Assembly (NCBI GenBank): GCA_033964015.1 | Contig: CM066919.1 | Location: 22,351,421 to 22,415,420, forward strand | Direction: 5' to 3' | Origin: Scolanthus callimorphus | Taxonomy: Eukaryota > Cnidaria > Anthozoa > Actiniaria > Edwardsiidae | DNA length: 64,000 nt | Shown here: in pieces, positions 43,880 to 55,565 of the stretch | Layout: the number at the start of each line of letters is the position of its first letter | How positions within the stretch are numbered: the stretch's first letter is position 1 | The notes under the pieces: generated by a model | Database searches by the model: none | Told to the model about the DNA's origin: nothing | What the model saw: only the letters and a program-made list of their open reading frames with translations | Translations under genes and position numbers: made by a program

Positions 43880-44442
43880 TAAGGCCCCGTCCACACTAAC
43901 GCGGTTTCGTTTGAATCTGTATACTTTTTGATACGGTTAGGCCTTCCGTCAACACTAACACGCTGATCGTTTTCATCGAATCCGTATAAGTTTGGAAACG
44001 CTCTCGAAAGTGTATCAAAACGAATCCGTATACATATCGTTTTGGTGTGGACGGTCGAATCCGGATAAAAATGAAAACGATAACGTCAACTGTGCCATTA
44101 ATTTGAGACTGTCCTTACACACGCCAACATCACATACAAATCGATCGCTTGTTTAGTTTGTTTGGAGCTAAATCTCCCGTCCTTGTGTGACTCGGTCACT
44201 TAAAACATTTCGTTGTTTCCCGGGTACAATATTTGTTCCCGCGGCAATGTTTCCCGCGCGTCTAAACCGGGCTACAATGTTGCGCGCGACACCTAGAAAT
44301 GTTTACCGTTGTTAACTCGACTAGATTTATTGTCCCCTTGGAGATTGTCGGATGTAATCTCCCGTCCACACTAACACGCTGCGAATCCGTATCAGTTTGA
44401 AAACGAATACTTTTGAAAACGCGTTAGTGTGGACAGGGCCTA
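43880..44442. mobile_element. TIR element AAGGCCCCGTCCACACTAACGCG
   Basis: The left end, AAGGCCCCGTCCACACTAAC, is mirrored by GTTAGTGTGGACAGGGCCTA. Internal repeats of GAATCCGTATA and ACACTAACACGCT suggest it grew by internal duplication. Confidence 0.65.
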
Positions 44443-45294
44443 ACAACCTATTCGTCACTACCATGTCCTCTATAGGAAAAAAATCAACAGAAACGTGCTT
44501 TCGGGTTAAGAGATACGACCATAAGTGACCTTTATCTGTTCTTTATTTTGTACTTATGTCAGCTTTTGACAGGGAAGTGTATAGAATTCTTGAGGACTTG
44601 TTTATCCATGAAGCAACAAAATCTTTGGGTTGAGTATTTCCTACTTCCAATCACATTCCAAAGCTGCTCGCTTACAGAAGTGCTGAGGAAATGGGATCTG
44701 AAAAGAGAAATACATATATTCTAGCTAGAGCGGGTTAGGTAATTAGCACGGCGATTTGATGTATGACACATTTAGACACGTCCGTAACAAGCCCAAAACT
44801 GAGGGGGTACACAATTGCAACGGGGGGTGGCTAAAGCTACGGCTAATCTAGGACACATGTAGCGCGCAGCATTTGTGTCCTGCATGTTTCCCCGAGTGGC
44901 TAAACTAGGAAACATCGCATGCACGTGTCTCGGAAACATAAAATCTTTCTTGACTTGCGAAGAAACATTTCTTTGTGTCCGGGCTACATAATATGTCGCC
45001 CGCGACAATGTTTCTCGCGTGGCTAAACAGGGAAACACGAAGTAAACATGTGACCGGCTACAATGTTGCGCACTACATGTGCAAACCGCGTGACTCTCAA
45101 AACAGTAGGTGAAGAATCAAGTATCATGCCACTACCCTGATAAGTAAAACTAAGAAAAGCCAGGACTTTCCTTTAGTGGTCCTCATGTTATTCTTGATCG
45201 TTTTCAAAGCTTATTAGATCTTTTCAGATCCTACGTTCAGCAGTATATCGTCCACGGTCATTGCACTTTATTTCAACTTCGCCAGATCTGACCC

Positions 45295-45474
45295 ATTCTC
45301 GTACCCAGAGCTCCCCGGCTCGTCTGGCTCTGGGGACATCCATTTGATGGCCTTCACTGATTGGCTGAAAGTTCTTTCTCTCAACGGCTCTGTTACAAAT
45401 CTCGCGCATGCGTCAAGCTGTCACCAGAGTCTCCCCCGCGAGTTGACGAGCCGGGTAGCTCTGGGTTCGAGAAT
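45295..45474. mobile_element. MITE family M2, copy 4
   Basis: ATTCTCGTACCCAGAGCTCC at the left and GTAGCTCTGGGTTCGAGAAT at the right, with the shared GCGCATGCG core in inverse orientation. Confidence 0.7.
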
Positions 45475-45780
45475 GGATCTGACCAAGAACTTGTTTTTCT
45501 GTTAGTGCGCATGATCTCCGCTGTCGAGGATTGTTTGTTGGATTTTCGCCAACCTCGTTCCCAGGGTCTTCTCGGTCGTTTTCAAAATGGCGGTTAGCTC
45601 GGGAGAAGACACTGAGTGAGGCTGAGTCACATGACCATCTCGAAACAAAGGACAAACCTCGTTCCCATGTTTTCAAACAACGGTCATGTGACTCAGCCTC
45701 CCCCAGGGTCTTCTCCCGAGGCAACCGCCATTTTAAAAAAACGACCGAGAAGACCCTGGGGACGAGGTTGGGATTTTCGC

Positions 45781-45970
45781 CATTCCTGACCCAGTGCTCC
45801 CCGGCTCGTAAGCTCGCGCTGGAGGCTCTGGTGATAGCCACTGACGCATGCGCAAGATTTAATACAGAGCCGCTGAGAGAAAGAGCTTTCAGCACATACT
45901 CCAACGCTCAAAATCAGCTAATCAGCAACGGCCCTCAAATGGATGTCCCCAGAGACTCCCCTACGAGAAT
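45781..45970. mobile_element. MITE family M2, copy 5
   Basis: ATTCCTGACCCAGTGCTCCC at the left; the right end is short, GAGACTCCCCTACGAGAAT. The interior TTTAATACAGAGCCGCTGAG is as in copy 2. An adjacent inverted pair (GGGTCTTCTCGGTCGTTTT at about 45568 and its inverse at about 45738) forms a separate element. Confidence 0.65.
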
Positions 45971-46209
45971 GGATTTTCGCGGGAACGGCCAATATGGCGT
46001 CCTATCTTTAAAAATGATGATAAAATTCATGATGCCAACAATCAATCTCTGACAGCGGTATTTGAATCATGCGCACTAAAATGGTTTTGCTCAGATCTAG
46101 CGCATGCGCATGCAAAGGCTTCTTGACTCCCTTTTGGTGACCACAGGTAACAATGATGCCTATGTGATGGAGAGTTCAGGGACTGGACTAGGATCCCTAT
46201 TATAAGATT

Positions 46210-46485
46210 TCAGTTTTTCACAAGAATATGTTTCTCCAAAAAATTCCCCGTGAGAGATAATGGAGAGGAATTTCTACCTTTTAGTACCTTTTCTAGAATG
46301 TTCTTCTTCTTGAGACTCTTAAGTCTTGGGTCAATCGGGGCGGGAGGACAAACTTTCATACATTTGTTGCCTTGCGATCGACAGTTATATGTACCGTTAG
46401 GGCAACCCGCTAACACAGTGATCGGAGAAAGGGTTAATTGGAATACACCGATTATGAGCAACAGACGCAGTTCGATGGACTTCAT
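46210..46485 (-). CDS. Putative small secreted four-cysteine peptide precursor
   Basis: An open frame of 91 codons starts MKSIELRLLLIIGVFQLTLS, a typical signal peptide with likely cleavage after VLA (about residue 26). The mature part begins GCPNGTYNC and has four cysteines with spacing C28-x6-C35-x6-C42-x3-C46, then a Lys-rich C-terminal half without cysteine. A splice acceptor (TTTTCAG) lies at 46501, 16 bases before the ATG. About 1.2 kb upstream on the same strand there is a TATA box and a donor (CGAAG|GTAGGT at 47680/47679), so a 5' UTR exon at about 47715-47680 is plausible. I do not recognise the family. It could be a neuropeptide-like, antimicrobial or matrix peptide, and nothing in the sequence decides this. 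Confidence 0.5.
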   Translation of the reverse strand: MKSIELRLLLIIGVFQLTLSPITVLAGCPNGTYNCRSQGNKCMKVCPPAPIDPRLKSLKKKNILEKVLKGRNSSPLSLTGNFLEKHILVKN

Positions 46486-46972
46486 TGTTGCTCGAGGCGT
46501 CTGAAAAGAAACGAGAATAAAAGGTCAAGGGTTAGGAGGCAGAAACCGACCACAGAACCACGTGGCTTGAAACACTGGGCCTATTAGTCTGAAAACAGCT
46601 TACAGAAATTTAGAACTTTGCATTCACAGAAGCAGCAAATGGCGAGCTTGCAAAATATATCTGTTCTCAAAGTGTTTTGCTTTAAAGGCCCGTTTACACT
46701 TGCGATTTTTGCTGCAATTTTTGTCGCGCGAGTTGCAGAGGTTTTTCTCCCACGTACGTGCAACTCAAAATCACTCATGTAAACTAGGTGCTTCTCGGCG
46801 TTATCTGCTGCGATTTATGTCGCGTGATCATGATGTCTAGTATGAGTGCCGAATTTGATGGAATTTCGGGTAAGTGCAAATTAGGTGCTAGTGGCACTTT
46901 ACGAGTTTGTGCCAAGAAGAAAGATGCCTTCTTCACATTTAAAATTACGGTTAATATAATGTGCGCAATATT

Positions 46973-47405
46973 GGCTGATTGCATTTTTATTCCGCACCGG
47001 GGGGGTTGAGGACCTTGCTTTGGGATGTCCCCCTCCCCTGGAATTTCCGTACATCCTCTGTACCCCCCTCCCCTGGAATTTCCGTGCATCCTCGATACCA
47101 CTTCCCCTGGAAGTTCCGTACATTCTCTATACCCCCTCCCCTGGAATTTAAGTACATCCTCAATACCCCCTCACCCAGAATTTCCATGCATCCTCAATAA
47201 CCCCCTCCCCTGGAATTTCCGTGTATCTTCAACACCACCATCCCCTGGAATTTCCAGGCTTGATAATAACCCCCTCCCCTGGAATTTCCAGCCTTGGTAA
47301 TGACCCCCACCCCTGGAATTTCCAGGACTGGGATCGACCCTCTCCCCTGGAAAAATTCCACGGGTCCTCAACCCCCCCGGTGCGGAATAAAAATGCAATC
47401 AGCCA
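46973..47405. mobile_element. TIR element filled with a minisatellite
   Basis: TIRs of about 40 bp (GGCTGATTGCATTTTTATTC+CGCACCGGGGGGGTTGAGGA at the left, its inverse at the right) enclose about nine units of CCCCTCCCCTGGAATTTCC with 15-20-bp variable spacers. The interior consists almost wholly of repeats. Confidence 0.75.
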
Positions 47406-47740
47406 TTATGTTCTGCGTATATCCCGCCGTGCCTAAACTAAGAAACATCGAACTTTGTGACTCGGTCACTTAAAACATTCGTTGTTTCCAACGATTTGTT
47501 CCCGCGGCAATGTTTCCCGCGCGTCTAAACCGGGCTACAATGTTGCGCGCGACACCTAGAAACGTTTACCGTTGTTAACTCGACTAGATTTATCGTCCCC
47601 TTGATGATTGTCGGATGTAACTATTAACACATAAAACTACAGGATCGGAGATAAAGGCTTAAAAAGAAGGACTACCTACCTTCGAAAGTCGTCGATCTAA
47701 TGGACCACGAATAGGACCGCTAACTTGCTTCTGGTTTAGG

Positions 47741-47750
47741 TTTATATATA
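47741..47750 (-). promoter_or_regulatory. Possible TATA box of the small secreted-peptide gene
   Basis: TATATATAAA on the minus strand, about 60 bp upstream of the donor-like CGAAG|GTAGGT at 47680/47679. This leaves room for a 5' UTR exon of about 35 nt starting some 30 bp downstream. Confidence 0.35.
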
Positions 47751-48129
47751 CCAGAATCATTTCAACATAAGGAAAAAAACGTGCCTCGAAATTTGTAAGG
47801 CTGTGACACGAGCGTACAGCTGTGGAATGCACTAATTTCGTTATATGATGCACTTGCCACTCAGAAACGGCCAAAAATAATTGAAAGGGAAAATAGATTT
47901 GCCACTTCGTTGAATAGTTGTGCTGTTAACTGGCGACAAGTAATTCATGTCATACCGTGCCAGAAGGGTGGGTTAGATTCGTCTAAAAAAAAAAAACAAA
48001 GCAGCCTCTTGTATAACTGTTTTCGCGACTCAACGGAATGCAGTAAAAATCCGCTTATAAGAATCTTCGATTTTTCCAACTTAGCCAAAATAGGTACTTA
48101 TATGGACAGAGCGGAAAAATCCTGTAAAA

Positions 48130-49030
48130 TCACTAAATTTCAAACAGTAAGGTCGGGTTAACACAGATAAGCTTGATTTTTGGCATGCAGATTCCTCATT
48201 TGATGAAAAACAAAATATCAAAAAAAACTTTTTTCTAATGGATCCGTCTTTGAGATATTAGGCTTTAAACTTTGGTCTCTGTGCAATTTTATGGGAGAAT
48301 TAGTACTTTGATCAGGAATTATGCAATTGGTCGACCATATCTAAAAGTCATATTCTTCAAATTTCTTTTAAAATTGGAACAGACCTTTTTCCAAAATGGC
48401 CGCCGCAAATTCACATGTCTTAAAATTAAACTGACTGAAACTCAAATACTGGCACTAGAAAGAGTATCCTAACATTAGTAATACTTTTAATTTTCGCTAT
48501 GCCAAATCAGTCATGTCGACTGAGAAAGCAGAGCCTGAAAATTGATTTTACAGAGATTTGTATCACAAATTTTCAACGTTCGTTTTCTCGGAAGATATTG
48601 GATATACCGTTTCCGGGAAACGTTGTCACCCAAAAAGCCTATAAGCTTGAAGCGAAGGATGATGGGGGCATTAAACTGCTACTGTTTGATCTGAATTCAG
48701 ACAGTTATCGCAACCACAGGTGAAATGATTAAATTCCAGGACATTTCCAAGCATGTTTGTTTCTAATATTTTACAGAAATTTAAATAAATCTTTACCCAT
48801 ACTCCCTAGCGCACCAAGCTTATAGGCTTTTCGGGTGACAACGTATCCCGGAAATGGTATATAATGCAGCGAAATTTTGTAGTTTTACTAAAGTGATGAT
48901 GTGTGTTCTAGTGCTGGTGTTCATTTTTAACAAAAATCGATTTGAATTTTCGGCGGCCATTTTGGAAAAAGGTCTATTAAGCTTTTGGTCACAGAAACTC
49001 TTTATATACGGAATCTGGAGCTTATATTTT
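48130..49030. repeat. Large imperfect inverted-repeat element
   Basis: CGGGAAACGTTGTCACCCAA with AAGCCTATAAGCTTG (about 48615-48650) is mirrored at 48815-48860, and CCAAAATGGCCGCCG (about 48390) at about 48950. The left outer part (48150-48330; GATCCGTCTTTGAGATATTAGG, then TACTTTGATCAGGAATTAT) recurs in the opposite orientation at 59205-59390 in a CLIP1 intron. So a dispersed family is involved. Confidence 0.55.
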
Positions 49031-49407
49031 GAAATATGGCGAAGTAAGACATTTTATTTTTGGTAATTACCGCTCTGTCGCTTGTATGGTGTTTAGTGGG
49101 GTATAATTTGATAGGGGCACTGGCGATCAGCGCACAGTATATGTCATGTATTCACAATTATTGCCGTGTAATTAGTAGTAGTACAGGCAAAGACAATGAG
49201 ATGGTTTTCATTTCTTATCTTGAAATATGGCGAAGTAAGACATTTTCTTTTTGGTAATTACCGCTCTGTCGCTTGTATGGTGTTTAGTGGGGTTTAATTT
49301 GATAGGGGCACTGGCGATCAGCGCACGGTATATGTCATGTATTCACAATTATTGCCGTGTAATTAGTAGTAGTACAGGCAAAGACAATGAGATGGTTTTC
49401 ATTTCTG
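49031..49407. repeat. Tandem duplication, period 191 bp
   Basis: The segment starting GAAATATGGCGAAGTAAGAC at 49031 repeats at 49222 with a handful of substitutions. The period is not a multiple of three, so the similar hydrophobic open frames in both copies are not one protein. Confidence 0.8.
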
Positions 49408-50606
49408 ATCTTAGTTCATTGTTTGAATCGCACTAGACAAAATCTCCTAGACTAATTTCATATATGTACTAACGTTTTCAACACTTCAATATACTCGATC
49501 GGGAAAGGCCGTATGCCATGTCGAAAGGAGCAATTTGCATATCACCAGAGGCATTACCTGTATTCTTGGATTGCAATCATTCCTTTGGGAATTAAATAAC
49601 AGAAATAATAGAATTTTTACAGCCCCTTTAATAAACGCCAACATACAACAGCAGTAAGTCTAAGATTTCCAAATTGACTTGCTAAATTACAATTTCCAGT
49701 TGTGGTAGCTTCGACGGCTCGCGGCCCCGCCTACAAACGCAGGGGGCAGTAGAAGGGCTGATCTTTTATAAGGGCCTTGCAGCTGTTATAAAATTAATGA
49801 TCATTTTCTGTCATTACGCACTAGCTAAAGTGCGGCACACTTTTAACTTTTTATCATTTCATAGGAGGTAAAACGCGCTGTTTAAAAGTAGTTCGGTCAA
49901 GAATAACCAACCAATTCTAAAAGGATCGTGATTGATAATTGGTACCCGCGCGTCTAAACAGGGATCGAAACATGTTTGCGGCTACAATATTGCGCGCTAC
50001 ATGTGTTCTTGTTTAGCCAGGCCAATAAAAACTGTTATCAAATTAATTGTTATTTTCTGTCATTGCATACTCTCTAGCCGACAATTAACTTTTTTATAAT
50101 TTAAAACTTGGTTATAATTTAGTTAACTTATAATTTAGTACTTGGGTGAAAACCATATGCGCCGGTTGTTGCCTAATCAATAACATAGGCACTGACTGAG
50201 CCAGAACGCGAATGCTCTGAGAAAAAGAGGAAAACAATTGTTGTTGGCCTCGAGTACTGCCAAGTTTATTTGCCCCATAACTAGCATTCGATGATTCTAC
50301 ATAAAATAAACGAGATGGCATTTTATGCACATTTAATGGTGTTTGCTTTGCTCTGCGCTAAAAGCTGTTTTTAGACATAATATTCGGATAAAGGTGCGTA
50401 CCGAGGACCGACTGCTTGACGCGCACGTACTGAAAGCCTATGTTAGCTTTTTTAGTTGATAAGTAATTAAGTTGGAGGGAACCTCAACAACTGACAAGGT
50501 TAGTATGTCCGAACAAATGCGCCAGGACGTTGAGCTCGGAAGTTAAGCCGGTTCCCTAAGAAAATGGAAATACATTTGCGTCAGGCTGACACCTTAAAGG
50601 GAACCA

Positions 50607-50785
50607 ATCTCGTACCCCCAGCTCGTCTGCTCACAGGGGAGGCTCTGGGAACATCCATTTGAGGGCCGTCGCTGATTGGTTGATTTTGAGCGTTGGAGCA
50701 TGCGCTGAAAGATCTTTCTCTCTGCGGTTCTGTATTAAATCTCGCGCATGTGCAGTGGCTGTTACCAGAGCCTGGGTTCGAGAAT
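50607..50785. mobile_element. MITE family M2, copy 6
   Basis: AATCTCGTACCCCCAGCTCG at the left and CCTGGGTTCGAGAAT at the right, with the inverse-oriented GAAAGATCTTTCTCTC core. Confidence 0.65.
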
Positions 50786-50848
50786 GCGTCCCGTAACGAT
50801 GGCCAGCGAAGGCTAAAAACCTCGAAAACAAATCCTATATAATCTCGA

Positions 50849-51024
50849 TAGAGCAGATTTCGTATGACTGTGAAAAGTACCGCGAAAGAGTTGTACCGCG
50901 CCGCGACCGTGTCCGTATCGCGACTACGCGGTTTCGTTTGGTATTTACAGCAGGCCAGGTTCCGTACCGCGACAGTGCCGCGCCGTGTCAAGGTACTTTT
51001 CACAGTCATACGAAATCTGCTCTA
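50849..51024. mobile_element. MITE family M1-related element, copy 4
   Basis: TIRs of about 36 bp: TAGAGCAGATTTCGTATGAC+TGTGAAAAGTACC and its inverse. The interior is GC-rich (GTACCGCGCCGCGACC), unlike other M1 copies. Confidence 0.7.
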
Positions 51025-51229
51025 TTTCTCGATCCATCGGACAAAGTTTTTTTTTTAGCTTTGCATATTCTTAAATAGTTATCTGATAGGATGGTCTAAT
51101 GAATTTTACTGATGAATCAATGATCGCTCCTGGAGCATGCGCGTTTCGTGACAGGCTCTCTTTAAGTCATGTCGATGCCTGTCTTGCTCAAGCTTAGAGC
51201 AAAATCAGAGTCAGTGGTAGATTCAGGTT

Positions 51230-51298
51230 TAACACTCTACCATTCGGTTATCGCTCTGCGCCAGAAATATTCCAGCGTATTATGGACCTTGAGGGACG
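51230..51298 (+). pseudogene. Ty3/Gypsy-like reverse-transcriptase scrap
   Basis: One frame reads FNTLPFGYRSAPEIFQRIMD, the conserved block preceding the catalytic YxDD region in LTR-retrotransposon RTs. The surrounding sequence gives stops on both sides and no further RT motif, so only a relic remains. Confidence 0.55.
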
Positions 51299-54200
51299 TC
51301 AACGGGCGATAAAATTCCCACATGGCAAACACGTAAACCAGTATTTTTATTACAGCTATTGTGTTTAGTTTCTCGTTCAATTGTAATTGACTGATGTTTC
51401 TCCGTGGTGCGCAAATAAAATTGTATGTATGTGTGTGGCTATTCCCTGCAGAGATGATGAATTTGTTACATGCGTTATTTCCGGGTTAGGAGACTTTTTT
51501 GAGTGTTTTTTCTTCTCAAAACTGCACTCATGTAATACTGCCCGAGGCTTTAGCCGAGTGCAGTAGAAAAAACATCGGAGTTACTATAAATCGGGGCCAA
51601 CACGGAATGTTTTGCTTTTTCACAGATTTTGTCGGGCGAAACCGAATGAAGCTTAGTATCCTATAAATAAGACAAACTCAGCCTAAAACGATAAAAGCCA
51701 TTTAATGCTGCTCTGTATTTCATGCTTGTCTCTGAATGGGCAATGTGTAATATTTATAGCACAATGCAGTGTCTCAAGTTCCTATTTTTTGGCCGCATTC
51801 TATTTTCTCCTATTTTTTGGCCAAAACGTACTATTGACTGCAGGCAGAAACATATAAGTGAGTTGAAACGTGTAACACACATGTTTAGTGCCAAGCTGCG
51901 GAATATTCGCACAATAAACAATTGAACAGATTTTGAAAATAATGTTGTTGCAAGACTTCAAGATGTTAAATGTTAGTATATTATCACTTACCACTGTTGC
52001 TCTACTTTATGTGAGCGAAAAATGAAATATTATGAAGAGAAAACCTACTTGGGTTACAGTCGAGAGTTCATTATTGACCAAATATGGTCATAAATTCATC
52101 TCTAATAATCCACAGCTTGGATCGCCGTTACATGTTTCAACTAAGTTATATGTTTCTGCTGCAGGTTCGCCTGATCCAATCGACCAAAACTTACTTCATT
52201 TCCAGTTTCTTTGAGAGATTTTACCAGGCATGTTTTTTGTTTTTCATTCTGTATATAATGTTCAGTGTTGATATGTAAATAAAGAAATTTGTTGTTTGTT
52301 GTTGGATCAAGTTAGTAAAACGTTTAAAACTTCTTGGCTGCTTTGGTTTCGGTTTGTTCTGGACGAACTGTATGTAAGAATTGACTTGGGTTCATCCCGC
52401 CATGAAATTGAAAGCGTTGAAATTTCAAAGTCTACCACACATGGATTACTATAACAGAAAAATTCCACGTCAAGTCCCTATTTCAGACCTAAAAGAAAGG
52501 AGACTTTACACATAATTATCGTTATTCAGTTGTGCTATGTACTCTGGTGATAAATCCAGTTGGGAGGCGCCAATTGGCGTCGAAAGCATTTCACGAGAGC
52601 GCCAGCGGTTCTCGCACAAAACGTGAATGAGCAGGTCCATTTATTCGTGGAATTGAAAAAAGTCAATTGGCTGTGTGGTATTTAGAAAGAGTAAATATAA
52701 CTCATCTTGTTAACAGCTGCATAACTGCCATATTATACAGGGCGGGTGTCAAGCGGTAGGGTGGTTTAGAAAAATAGGAATTTCAGGGTATAAAAATAGG
52801 AAAACGTTTGAGGCTTAAATTAATGTGTTTAGCATATTTATCGGATCGTTTTATAGCAAAACATGGTATCAAGTGGCAAATTAGAGTTGTAATTGGTTAT
52901 TTTCATAGGGGGATCTGGGGGCAAGAAATTGTGAAATTTCAGGCTCTTAGGATTACATCTTAAAGTTAAAATCCAAATTAAAATATTTTTTTTCCTAGTA
53001 AAGAGTAACGATATCGGCATTGTGATTGGTTCTCACGGTCGCGGTACCCGTATGCGCGCGCTTGTTTCCATCATATAACTAACAGAAAATCATTTCAGAG
53101 TTGAATAAAAAGTTATACACCGGCTCTAGTTCGGTCCATATAGTTATTAACTGTGACCGAGTGCTGGAAAATGTTGACGGAGGCCGAGGTCAACATTTTC
53201 CAGCACTCGGTCACCGTTTTTCACTAGGGACCGGTTTCCACCCGGTAATAAATAACATATATAATATATTTACCTGAAGATCTTCCTGTCGACATCACGA
53301 TCCATAGCGATAGAAATTAAAGAGCTACAATCAGCAGTTACCAACTTCTTTATTTATATATATTTAGTATCAGTATTTTTACAAGTAAAACTGTTTGGTA
53401 GGTTATACTTTGTTTCTTTATTTTTGATAAATCGATAACAAGTTCAGCTTAATACTTTAAATCTTAGAACAGATGAACGACAAATAATGTACCTTTATAA
53501 AATATATTCCCAATTTATGCTTGTAACCATCTGTTCTAGTGTAATAAAGTAAATTTAAACAGCCTAGCAGAATATACATTTGACGTTAACATAACGGCGC
53601 CTAACCTTGCAGCTGAATTTCATCCGCTACGGTAGAGTTCGTTGACACTTCCTACCTCCACGTCTGATCAACGTCAAGTGCTCTGTCAGGCCGACTTCCC
53701 GAGGAATCAACTGTCTTTCATCAGTTCAAAACGCGGAAAATTTACATTTTCTTTGTTCATACGACAAGGTGAAGATATCCCATCGATATTCTAACATTTT
53801 GCTAAGATATTTCTTTCCAAAAACTATAAACACAGAGTTAAATGGCCTCTAGTATGACTCTTGTAGCTGATATATGTAAGCTTAATTCTGATTGGCCGAT
53901 GGCAGTTGGAGGTTTGTTTTGATTGGCCCGTGGATCATTTCTTCCAACCACGTGACGTTGATCAGACGCCAACAAAATAACATGTCAGAAAGCACTTCCA
54001 TCGGCTGATTTAGCGAATGCAGTGCAATATTTGCGATGGAATTAAAAAATCAAGCTTACATGGGGTAAATTGACTCATTTTAAAGCACTAAATTTGCCAG
54101 CTTAATTCGCTCAAATCTAAGCACTCTTTCATCGGAAGCCCCTGAAATTTTTCATACTGCTTTCTCTTAACTAGTTCTGCAATAGAACACATTCGATATA

Positions 54201-54734
54201 TTAAAAATCTAAGTTGGATACGAGGCTCAGGGGAATAAACAAAAGAAATAAATATTCATTTTCGATGCTGATGCGATTTCTTTATTGTTTTCCCCTGAGC
54301 CTCAGACTCGAGTAAGAATTTTAATATCGAAATTGGTTCATGTCAGAGAATATGTTTGTATTTTGTGACAATAATAATATTCTAGGTGACCGTGTCCCTT
54401 AATAACTGGTGGCGCACATAAGAAAACGTGGGGCTAAATACACGAGATGTGGGAGCCCTGTGTCTAAGGCTCTCGTCAGGTAAAATAGATCCGAGTTAAA
54501 ATGCGAAGGTAGTCTTAACGCAACCCATAGAGAGAGAAGAGGAACACAAAGTGACGTTGTATCTTCCTATTTCGTGCTTTCGTCTTTGCGGTCCCGTAAG
54601 TTATCTCCTTCTAGTGCCTGTTCCCCTTGTTTAAATTTTAATCTTCTCTCTATGTTACCTACAATAAAGACTTTGTAGTGCTTAAACGCTTTTTCCCGAA
54701 AGTGCTCTGGCTATCCCATATAATAGACCAAATC

Positions 54735-54937
54735 GCCTAACGGCGTTTACATCTTGTTGCAATTCAGATCATGTGACGATTCCTTTTGGTGGTCAAATTG
54801 TCCAATTTTTCTCACTAGACCGAGTGCACGAGTGTATGTGCAGAACTTACAAACGTAACCACTCAAAGGAATCATCACATGATCTGAATTGGGTGGCAAC
54901 AGGATGTAAAAACCCTTAGCCGATTTGGGCTATTGGT
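54735..54937. mobile_element. Inverted-repeat MITE
   Basis: TTCAGATCATGTGACGATTC and GAATCATCACATGATCTGAA, with outer TTTACATCTTGTTGC / GCAACAGGATGTAAA. A similar inner arm (CAGATCACGTGGTATTCAT) occurs at 60873-61060. Confidence 0.6.
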
Positions 54938-55565
54938 TGATTGCTCTTCTTTTCTAAAGTAATTTCAAGTATCAGTTCTGATCGTAGCTTTTCACAGCTT
55001 TGTTTCAGGCTATTTCTTGATCGCAGCATTTATCCTATTTTAAATGTTCTATTTTGGACTTCCATTTCAATTCAGCCAGAGCTCCTTAACCAATTGGTGG
55101 TATCCCTTTCCTCCTCAATTTTACTTCTGTGTAATTTCCAAGCTTGCTAAAAGTGTTAGGGGATTTCTTCAAACCCATTCATAGTGGGAAAAACTGAATT
55201 TCCCATGGCGCAAGAATGGAAGTGTTCGGAATTCACATGGATAGCCATGGGAAAGCAGAACACTTCCCATGCTTGTGCCATGAGAAATTAAGCTTTTTCC
55301 TATGAATGAGTTGCTTCAGGGATTCCCCGTGTAATAGTCCAACTTTGCCTCAACTTGGCGTTTATATTAGAGCCCTGACTCCGCATAAGATTAACATCTT
55401 ACGAGCTTCTGATGGCTCGATATATTTACAAGTCGTTGTTCATTTATCCATACAGCTTGCTCATGGCGATTTAACAAAGGGCATTTCGCTGTTTGTGACA
55501 TACTTGCCGACCTTACACATCTATAACTGGACTCACCCACCGTTGATCGCGGAATATACCGTCAG

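Larger units (their letters stand above)
39688..46209. other. Gene-poor stretch dominated by repeats
   Basis: After the gene D poly(A) signal (39847-39852) no gene is recognised until the small secreted-peptide gene. Contents: SINE-like copy (40531-40830), CGAGACTCCGAGAC-type repeats (40990-41110), a hAT-like end CAGTGGCGGATCCAGG (41931) beside a G20 tract, TAGTCCAG element (42423-43380), M3 copy (43478-43604), TIR element (43880-44442), minisatellite relics (44825-45030) and two M2 copies (45295-45474, 45781-45970). Confidence 0.6.
49440..55565. other. Gene-free stretch before the CLIP1 3' end
   Basis: No intact gene was recognised. Contents: M2 copy (50607-50785), M1 copy (50849-51024), Gypsy RT scrap (51230-51298), a hairpin CGAGTGCTGGAAAATGTTGA / inverse (53159-53211), inverted pairs at 54192-54340 (GAGGCTCAGGGGAATAAACA arm), 54735-54935 (CAATTCAGATCATGTGACGA arm) and 55160-55310. 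The 3' UTR of CLIP1 must extend into the right end of this stretch; no clear AATAAA was found close to the stop. Confidence 0.55.

Noticed and set aside
45413..45904. 163-codon minus-strand open frame
   Set aside because: It runs across two M2 MITE copies and the inverted pair between them; similar pieces appear in every M2 copy on either strand, so it is repeat sequence that happens to be open.
47910..48161. 83-codon plus-strand open frame (MNSCAVNWRQVIHV...)
   Set aside because: No recognisable motif, no splice or promoter context, and it runs into the inverted-repeat element starting near 48130.
49060..49436. Two similar hydrophobic peptides (MVITALSLVWCLVG...)
   Set aside because: They come from a 191-bp tandem duplication whose period breaks the frame; no other coding evidence.
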